Shown here piece by piece: positions 1 through 4,587 of a stretch of 5,549 nt of DNA. Below the pieces are notes generated by a model. The model searched no databases. It saw only the letters and a list, made by a program, of their open reading frames with translations, and was not told where the DNA came from. Each line of letters starts with the position of its first letter. The stretch's first letter is position 1. The stretch is from positions 1 through 5,549 of the forward strand of contig CAZWUZ010000205.1 in assembly GCA_964637655.1 (NCBI GenBank), written 5' to 3'. A program made the translations under genes and the position numbers. Source of the stretch: CAZWUZ01 sp964637655 [NCBI: uncultured bacterium]. Lineage in GTDB: Bacteria > DAOPZR01.

Positions 1-851
1 TCGCCGTCCTGCTCGAGCGCACCCTCACCGCGCGCTGGACGCGCGGTGGCGCGCATGCGGTCGGACTCATCGTCTGCGTGCTCGTCTTCGGCGCCTTTGT
101 GCAGGCGGGGAGCGGGATGTTCCGCGGCTTCCGCGGCAGCAGCGAGTCGTGGGGTGAACGCTTCACCTTCGGGCCCTACCCGCAGGCGGAGGATTGCGTG
201 CGTCTGCAGCGTGAGGGATACACCGCCATTATCTCGCTGATGAGTCCGCTCGTGCCGTTCGAGGCGGTGCTGCTGCAGCAGGAACGCGATAACGCGCGCG
301 CCGCCGGCATCGAGCTCATCGAGGCGCCGATGCTCCCGTGGGTCACCGATAACCGCGCCTCGCTCGACCGCCTCCGCGCGCTGGCGCAGGACGGGGACGG
401 ACGCTACTACGTCCACTGCTACCTCGGGCGTCATCGCGCGGAACTGGCGAAAGCCACCATCATGGAGGCGCTGGGCGAAACCATGACCGTGCGCGCCGTC
501 GAACTCCCCGAACGCTTCGAGCGCGGCACCGTGCGCCGGCTCGACAACCGCTTCATCCTCGGCCCGCTGCCGACGGAGGAGGAGTGGTTCGAATTCGTCG
601 TGCGCGCGCAGGTCACACAGGTTGTCTGCCTGCTCGACGAGACGACTGCCGCCGCTGCGGTCGCAGAAGCGCGCGCCGCGGCGCGGAATTTCGGCATGAC
701 CTTCCACCTGCGCCGTGCCGGCACGGCAGCGGAGGCGCGGGAAACCGCGGAATTCATCCGCATCCTCGATGGTGCCGTCTACGTTCACGCCTACACGTCC
801 GATGCCGCTCTCGACCGCCTCGCCGCCGCGCTGACTGCCGCCGGCCGCTAA
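1..851 (+). CDS. Membrane-anchored tandem dual-specificity-phosphatase-like protein (5' end missing)
   Basis: The reading frame is open from the window edge (first full codon at base 3), so the true start lies outside; the GTG at 78 sits inside a hydrophobic stretch and is not a credible start. A basic segment is followed by a transmembrane helix (about bases 57-107, AVGLIVCVLVFGAFVQA). Two soluble domains follow. Domain 1 opens with RFTFGPYPQAEDC and carries the phosphatase loop HCYLGRHR (HCxxGxxR; nucleophile Cys at 417-419, Arg at 435-437), with a possible general-acid Asp at 348-350. Domain 2 opens with the matching RFILGPLPTEEEW, but its loop reads HAYTSDAA, so Cys is Ala (789-791) and Arg is Ala (807-809). 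Family knowledge: this loop performs Cys-dependent phosphate ester hydrolysis. Inference: one active and one pseudo-phosphatase domain from an internal duplication. The substrate and the upstream membrane part are unknown. Confidence 0.8.
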   Translation, partial: AVLLERTLTARWTRGGAHAVGLIVCVLVFGAFVQAGSGMFRGFRGSSESWGERFTFGPYPQAEDCVRLQREGYTAIISLMSPLVPFEAVLLQQERDNARAAGIELIEAPMLPWVTDNRASLDRLRALAQDGDGRYYVHCYLGRHRAELAKATIMEALGETMTVRAVELPERFERGTVRRLDNRFILGPLPTEEEWFEFVVRAQVTQVVCLLDETTAAAAVAEARAAARNFGMTFHLRRAGTAAEARETAEFIRILDGAVYVHAYTSDAALDRLAAALTAAGR

Positions 852-859
852 ACGGCGGC
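837..859 (+). terminator. Possible weak hairpin at the end of the phosphatase gene
   Basis: GCCGCCG (837-843) can pair with CGGCGGC (853-859) around a 9-base loop that contains the TAA stop codon. The stem is strong, but no T-run follows (the next bases are GC-rich, then GAAATTATT), so this is not a classical rho-independent terminator. It lies just before the next promoter, which fits a transcription boundary. GC-rich DNA produces such stems by chance. Confidence 0.25.
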
Positions 860-877
860 TGCCGGGGACAGAAATTA

Positions 878-906
878 TTGACGGTAGCGGCGCCGGGTGC
901 TACTAT
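878..906 (+). promoter_or_regulatory. Sigma70-type promoter for the decarboxylase gene
   Basis: A -35 box TTGACG (878-883) is separated by exactly 17 bp from a -10 box TACTAT (901-906). TG lies one base upstream of the -10 (898-899), forming an extended -10. The expected transcript start is near 913, giving a leader of about 50 nt. The leader holds a small possible hairpin (GCACA 929-933 with TGTGC 942-946) just before the ribosome binding site. The same architecture recurs at 2693-2721, which strengthens the call. Confidence 0.65.
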
Positions 907-953
907 GCAATCAGGATGAATTGCAGGCGCACAATCATGGCTGTGCATTTCCC

Positions 954-960
954 GGGAGGA
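954..960 (+). promoter_or_regulatory. Ribosome binding site fixing the decarboxylase start
   Basis: GGGAGGA ends five bases before the ATG at 966. The same frame also opens at a GTG at 897, but that codon lies upstream of the predicted transcript start and has no such site. The ATG also places the protein start where pyruvate/indolepyruvate decarboxylases normally begin, about ten residues before the conserved DYLL.RL segment. Confidence 0.8.
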
Positions 961-965
961 TACCT

Positions 966-2642
966 ATGACCGCGACAACCTGTACCGTATCGGACTACCT
1001 GCTGCACCGGCTGCATGAGGCGGGTGTCAACCACCTGTTCGGTGTGCCGGGCGACTACACGCTCGACTTTCTCGACCACGTGCTCAAGAGCCCCGTCAAG
1101 TGGGTTGGCACCTGCAACGAACTGAACGCGGGGTACGCGGCCGACGGCTATGCGCGGATGAAGGGCGCGGGGGCGGTGAGCGTCACCTACGGGGTCGGTG
1201 CGCTGAGCATGCTCAACGCGGTCGCCGGCGCCTATGCCGAGCAGATTCCGCTGATTGCCATCAGCGGCGCCCCGCCCCGCCGCCGGCGCGACGCCGGGGC
1301 GCTGGTGCACCACCTGATTGCCGACTACGACACCCAGTACGAGATCTTCCGCAAAGTCACCGTCGACGCTGCTATGCTCCGTGATGCTCAGACCGCACCC
1401 GATGAAATCGATCGCGTCATCAGCCGGGCCATCGCGCGGAAACTGCCCGTCTACCTCGAACTGCCGGCCGATGTCGCGCTGCAGCCGTGCCGCCCGCCCG
1501 CCGCGCTGCCGCCGGTGGCCGGCGAACCGTCGGACCCGGAATCGCTGCGCGATTGCATCGAGGAGGCCGCCAGCGTCATCAATGCTGCGGCGCACCCGGT
1601 TGTGCTGGCCGGGGTGGAACTCGCCCGGTTCGGCCTCGGGCCGGCAGCGCTGCAACTGGTGGAAATCGCGGAACTGCCGTTCTCGACCATGCTCAGTTCC
1701 AAGAGCGTGCTGCCCGAACTGCACCCGCAGTTTGCCGGCATCTATCAGGGGGGATGGAGCCGCGAGAGCGTGCGCGAGCAGGTCGAATTGTCCGATTGTG
1801 TCCTCGCGCTTGGGGTGATGATGACCGACCTCGATACAGGACTCTTCAGCTGCACACTTGACAGCCGCCGCGTCATCGCCGCGGGCAACGGCACAGTGCG
1901 TATCCGCAGCCACTACTACCACAACGTGCACCTTGCTGATTTCCTGCGCGAACTGCCGTCCGCGCTCACACCGCGCGCCTACCTCGCGTCGCGCCCCGCC
2001 GCGCTCGACCTGGTCAAGCAGTCCTTTACGCCGGAGCGGAACAAGCCGCTCGTCGCGGAGCGCCTGTATGCCCGCCTCGATACGTTTCTCGACGACAACA
2101 TGGTGCTGCTGACCGAGCCGGGCGACGCATTCTGCGCCTCCCCGGAATTCCATATCGAGGAGGCGCGCAATTTCATCGTCCAGTGCTACTACGCCTCGAT
2201 CGGGTTCTGCACGCCGGCGGCGCTGGGTGTGGCGCTGGCTGAACCCGGGCGGCGGGCGGTGGTGCTCACGGGCGACGGTGCCTTCCAGATGACCGCGCAG
2301 GAGGTTTCCACGCTGCTCCGGCAGAAGTGCCCGGCCATCATCCTGCTGCTTGACAATGACGGCTACCAGATCGAGCGGGTCCTGCACGAGGACGGGATGT
2401 ACAACGACATCCAGCGCTGGCAGTATGCGAAACTGCCGGAGGCGCTGGGGGGCGGTGCGCAGGCGCTGAGCTTCCGCGTGACCACCGAGGGTGAACTTGA
2501 AGACGCGCTCACGGCGGCACAGCAGCATCGCGACAAACTGATCTTCATCCAGCTGGTGCTCGGCCAGTTGGATTGCTCCGCCGGCCTGACCCGCCTCGGC
2601 AAGGCCTTCCGCGCCATGACCGCGGCGCAGCAGAAGAAGTAG
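966..2642 (+). CDS. Thiamine-diphosphate 2-oxo acid decarboxylase (pyruvate/indolepyruvate decarboxylase family)
   Basis: This 558-residue cytoplasmic enzyme has the usual family length and full domain order: N-terminal PYR domain (about 1-180), central domain (about 200-350) and C-terminal PP domain (about 370-540). Family catalytic residues are visible: Asp30 in GVPGDY, Glu52 in CNELNAGYAADGYAR, the His115-His116 pair, and Glu470 in GYQIERVLH. The cofactor motif starts at GDGAFQ (436-441) and ends at DND (463-465), retaining Asp437, Asn464 and Gly466 as expected Mg2+ ligands. The reaction would be non-oxidative decarboxylation of a 2-oxo acid to an aldehyde. Overall resemblance is to both pyruvate and indolepyruvate decarboxylases; Arg471 matches the ERAIH form of indolepyruvate decarboxylase as I recall it, so substrate cannot be settled. 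Ala410 replaces the Gly of the usual WGSIG cofactor-pocket motif. It has its own promoter and appears monocistronic. Confidence 0.93.
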   Translation: MTATTCTVSDYLLHRLHEAGVNHLFGVPGDYTLDFLDHVLKSPVKWVGTCNELNAGYAADGYARMKGAGAVSVTYGVGALSMLNAVAGAYAEQIPLIAISGAPPRRRRDAGALVHHLIADYDTQYEIFRKVTVDAAMLRDAQTAPDEIDRVISRAIARKLPVYLELPADVALQPCRPPAALPPVAGEPSDPESLRDCIEEAASVINAAAHPVVLAGVELARFGLGPAALQLVEIAELPFSTMLSSKSVLPELHPQFAGIYQGGWSRESVREQVELSDCVLALGVMMTDLDTGLFSCTLDSRRVIAAGNGTVRIRSHYYHNVHLADFLRELPSALTPRAYLASRPAALDLVKQSFTPERNKPLVAERLYARLDTFLDDNMVLLTEPGDAFCASPEFHIEEARNFIVQCYYASIGFCTPAALGVALAEPGRRAVVLTGDGAFQMTAQEVSTLLRQKCPAIILLLDNDGYQIERVLHEDGMYNDIQRWQYAKLPEALGGGAQALSFRVTTEGELEDALTAAQQHRDKLIFIQLVLGQLDCSAGLTRLGKAFRAMTAAQQKK

Positions 2643-2692
2643 GCCGAACTGACGCGCGCGGGCATATTCGCAGCACCCGGTTGCGCCCGGCG

Positions 2693-2721
2693 TTGACGAC
2701 GGGCGGGAGTGGTGATAGGAT
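2693..2721 (+). promoter_or_regulatory. Sigma70-type promoter for the DUF4258/YgiT module
   Basis: A -35 box TTGACG (2693-2698), a 17-bp spacer and a -10 box TAGGAT (2716-2721) with an upstream TG (2713-2714) give an extended -10. It copies the layout of the promoter at 878-906, including GC directly after the -10 and TCAGG a few bases further on. The predicted transcript start is near 2728, giving a leader of about 50 nt before the ATG at 2779. Confidence 0.65.
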
Positions 2722-2727
2722 GCTTTT

Positions 2728-2755
2728 CAGGTTGTCCCGATGCGGGGTGGACCTG
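2728..2755 (+). promoter_or_regulatory. Dyad/hairpin at the predicted transcript start of the toxin-antitoxin-like module
   Basis: CAGGT (2728-2732) pairs with ACCTG (2751-2755), and inside it CCC (2736-2738) pairs with GGG (2745-2747), separated by a symmetric 3x3 internal loop and closed by a six-base loop. It begins where transcription is predicted to start. It could be a 5' RNA hairpin or an operator dyad for autoregulation, as toxin-antitoxin operons usually have. It does not match the AACCT-N3-AGGTT operator I know for MqsA. Function is inferred only. Confidence 0.35.
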
Positions 2756-2778
2756 CACTGTCTGAGAAAGGGAGAATA

Positions 2779-3099
2779 ATGGCAGAAGGCTTCGCCATTG
2801 CCTTGGCGCAGGAGGCGGCACGGTCAGGGCGGATTCACTGGCATCAGCACGCACTGGAACGTATGCTCGAACGTGGCATTACACGTTGCGAGGTTATCGA
2901 CACGATTGTGCACGGTGAAGTGATAGAAACCTATCCCGCTGATCGCCCTTTTGCCAGTTGCCTGTTGCTGCACGTCGCTAACCGGTTGCATGTGGTTGCG
3001 TCTGTAGACCCGCAGTCACGGATATGCCATGTGATTACCGCATATCGTCCGGATAAAGAACATTTTGCTGAAGATCTGCGTACGAGGAGAACATCATGA
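2779..3099 (+). CDS. DUF4258 domain protein, putative toxin of a toxin-antitoxin-like pair
   Basis: The 106-residue protein is almost entirely one DUF4258-type domain. Recognisable features, in order, are HALERMLERGIT (24-35), GEVIETYPADRPF (46-58), the hydrophobic strand CLLLHV (61-66), LHVVASVD (70-77) and VITAYRPD (85-92). There is no signal peptide or membrane segment. The ATG at 2779 was chosen because AAGGGAG lies four bases upstream; an in-frame ATG at 2740 lacks a comparable site and falls in the leader hairpin. Its stop overlaps the start of a YgiT-type zinc-finger gene (ATGA), so the two are translationally coupled, toxin-first as in mqsRA. Family knowledge: DUF4258 genes often pair with YgiT-type proteins and are suspected toxins, possibly ribonucleases; activity here is unproven. 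G+C is about 55%, lower than the flanking genes. Confidence 0.85.
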   Translation: MAEGFAIALAQEAARSGRIHWHQHALERMLERGITRCEVIDTIVHGEVIETYPADRPFASCLLLHVANRLHVVASVDPQSRICHVITAYRPDKEHFAEDLRTRRTS

Positions 3100-3341
3100 C
3101 ACAGAGCAATGGGAAATGTCCCTTGTGCGGCGGGGAAAAACATGCAGGCACGACCACGTTTGCGGTTGACCTGAAGCCGTCGGTTGTTGTGGTGCGCGAC
3201 GTTCCCGCACTGGTTTGTGATCAGTGCGGTGCGTCGTGGATCGAAGACCCGGTGGCTGCCAAACTGGAAAACATTGTTGAGGATGCCCGGAAGAAACAGG
3301 CGGTGGTGGAAGTGACTAACTGGCAACAGGTGGCGGCCTGA
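3096..3341 (+). CDS. YgiT-type zinc finger protein, putative antitoxin
   Basis: An 81-residue protein with two CxxC knuckles: Cys8-Pro-Leu-Cys11 and Cys41-Asp-Gln-Cys44, the latter in the typical LVCDQCGASW context. The four cysteines should bind one zinc, as in the N-terminal domain of MqsA/YgiT antitoxins. A helical C-terminal tail (about 52-70, PVAAKLENIVEDARKKQ) probably contacts the partner. Full MqsA is longer and has a C-terminal helix-turn-helix; none is present here, so this is the short zinc-finger-only form and DNA-binding autoregulation is not evident. The start ATG overlaps the upstream stop by four bases and has GAGGAGA (3084-3090) five bases before it. The gene ends at a non-coding gap facing a convergent operon. 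Antitoxin role is inferred from family and gene order. Confidence 0.87.
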   Translation: MTQSNGKCPLCGGEKHAGTTTFAVDLKPSVVVVRDVPALVCDQCGASWIEDPVAAKLENIVEDARKKQAVVEVTNWQQVAA

Positions 3342-3353
3342 CGTTCAGTGCTG

Positions 3354-3458
3354 TAAGAAGTGCCATTCGTAAGAGGTGCCTAAGAGGTGCCACTAAGAGG
3401 TGCCATTCTGCAACGCTGCAACATTCGCGTGTATCATCTTGCCACCGTAAGAGTTGCA
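3354..3458. repeat. Cluster of 11-bp direct repeats, TAAGAGGTGCC
   Basis: Three exact copies of TAAGAGGTGCC lie at 3370-3380, 3381-3391 and 3394-3404. A one-mismatch copy, TAAGAAGTGCC, lies at 3354-3364, and a degenerate one, TAAGAGTTGCA, at 3448-3458. Copies 1 and 4 are both followed by ATTC. Spacing is irregular (starts 16, 11 and 13 bp apart), unlike a CRISPR or a strict microsatellite. TGCAAC also occurs twice next to it (3409-3414 and 3417-3422). The cluster fills most of the 159-bp gap between convergent transcription units; no ORF or clear terminator was seen there. Function unknown. Confidence 0.75.
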
Positions 3459-3500
3459 GAGCGAAAACGGTCCTGTAGTTAGCGGCGACAATGGTACCCG

Positions 3501-4577
3501 CTACTGGCCGTAGAGCCGGCCGAACTCGAAAATATCCTCCTCGTCTATCCTGCCGTCGATGCCGTTTTTGCCGATGTCGTAGGCCGCATGGTACAGGCCG
3601 GGCACCCCGAATCGCAGTCCCAGCTGGCTGAGGTCGGCACTATCAACAGTGCCGTCAAGGTTGAAGTCCGTGGCTTTGTCGTCGGTGGTCTTGACGAACG
3701 AATCAGCCGCGCTCCAGGCACTAAGCAGGTTGTTGACATCACGCGCCTGCACGCGCCAGTACCAGGTATCGGCGGCAAGAAAACGGTAGCTGGTGGTGGT
3801 TTCTGTGGTCGAGGCCGAATGATAGACATCCACTGCCGGGCTGGCAAACGTCGAATCGTTGCGCGCGGCTTGCAGGCGGTAATCGCGTAGCAGCGGTCCG
3901 CTCGAAACGGCGGCTGACCAGCGCAACGGAACAATCGCCGCGGTAGTGCCTGTCCCGTTTACCGGGCTGAGCGGTGCGGGTGGCGTCAGCGCATAGATGA
4001 GCAGCGTGGAATCGCCTGCGGTGCGGCTGCAGCCGCGGGCGTCTGTGGCAATGACCCGCCACGACCAGGTCTCGGTCGCGTAGAGCGCGGCGGTCAGCGT
4101 GGTCTGCGCGATGACGGTCGAATCCAGATAATACGGACCGGCCATATCGGTGTCGATGATGACGCGGTAGGAAACGGGCGGCGAAGAATCGGTTGTGGTC
4201 GACCAGTTGAAGGTGATGGTGGTTGCTGTTGTTTCCGTGCCTGTCGCGGGGGTAATGAGCGCAAAGGCCGATGGCGGCGCGGTATCGTGCATGCCGAGCA
4301 GATACGCGGCAAGCCCGTCAGTGACTGCCTGCGGCGCGGCCGCTACGCTGCCGGCGACCGGACTGCCCAGTGTATAACGGCAGACCATCCCGCCGCCGGA
4401 CGTCGCGCCGCCGCCGGCGTCATGGACTGTCCGCACTGACCGTGCGCCATCGCTGACGACTCCTGACAACGGACCTGCCTGCGCGCGGGTGGCAACCAGG
4501 AGCACCGCCAGCAGAGCGGGCAGGCAAAGGCGCGTCAGCGTCAGCAGCCGGCCGCCTCCGGCCCGGCAGGCGAGCAT
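3501..4577 (-). CDS. Secreted FN3-repeat protein with C-terminal dockerin/EF-hand-like domain
   Basis: The 358-residue product begins with a signal peptide (basic start, hydrophobic LCLPALLAVLLVAT, likely cleavage after RAQA at residue 34). A glycine-rich stretch with GGGMVCRYTLGSPVAG (61-76) resembles a segment common in secreted proteins of FCB-type bacteria. Two fibronectin-III-like domains follow: about 100-197 (FNWS, WSWRVIATDARG) and about 198-297 (LRWS, WYWRVQARD). The C-terminus has one good Ca2+ loop, Asp304-x-Asn306-x-Asp308-Gly-x-Val-Asp312-x-x-Asp315, and a second, altered loop (DGRIDEED, 341-348) that lacks the standard first ligands. This is dockerin type I-like. No sortase, S-layer or obvious type IX sorting signal is seen. 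It starts ten bases after the upstream fibre-like gene, so the two are probably one operon. Binding partner unknown; a surface or adhesive role is inferred. Confidence 0.82.
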   Translation of the reverse strand: MLACRAGGGRLLTLTRLCLPALLAVLLVATRAQAGPLSGVVSDGARSVRTVHDAGGGATSGGGMVCRYTLGSPVAGSVAAAPQAVTDGLAAYLLGMHDTAPPSAFALITPATGTETTATTITFNWSTTTDSSPPVSYRVIIDTDMAGPYYLDSTVIAQTTLTAALYATETWSWRVIATDARGCSRTAGDSTLLIYALTPPAPLSPVNGTGTTAAIVPLRWSAAVSSGPLLRDYRLQAARNDSTFASPAVDVYHSASTTETTTSYRFLAADTWYWRVQARDVNNLLSAWSAADSFVKTTDDKATDFNLDGTVDSADLSQLGLRFGVPGLYHAAYDIGKNGIDGRIDEEDIFEFGRLYGQ

Positions 4578-4587
4578 TGGCCCTGCC

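Noticed and set aside
897-965. Upstream GTG start extending the decarboxylase by 23 residues
   Set aside because: The GTG overlaps the promoter -10 region, upstream of the predicted transcript start. The ATG at 966 has a strong ribosome binding site and fits the family start.
903-2528. Long open frame (541 codons) on the minus strand opposite the decarboxylase gene
   Set aside because: It lies wholly antisense to a gene with clear catalytic motifs. The conceptual protein shows no recognisable domain, and GC-rich coding DNA commonly leaves such antisense frames open.
2740-2778. Upstream ATG extending the DUF4258 protein by 13 residues
   Set aside because: It has no ribosome binding site and lies in the leader dyad, whereas the ATG at 2779 has AAGGGAG at good spacing.
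2931-3326. 131-codon minus-strand frame across the DUF4258/YgiT genes
   Set aside because: The opposite strand encodes two recognisable families with ribosome binding sites. The antisense product has no motif and no site of its own.
3354-3458. CRISPR array
   Set aside because: Repeats are only 11 bp, spacers are absent or a few bases long, and no cas gene is present.
3407-3460. Terminator formed by TCTGCAAC (3407-3414) and GTTGCAGA (3453-3460)
   Set aside because: The stem is 8 bp but the loop is 38 bases and no T-run follows on either strand; chance pairing is likely.
3501-3640. Type IX secretion sorting domain at the end of the FN3 protein
   Set aside because: Expected from the FCB-like style, but the C-terminus is a calcium-loop domain ending in GRLYGQ, without the usual sorting-domain motifs.
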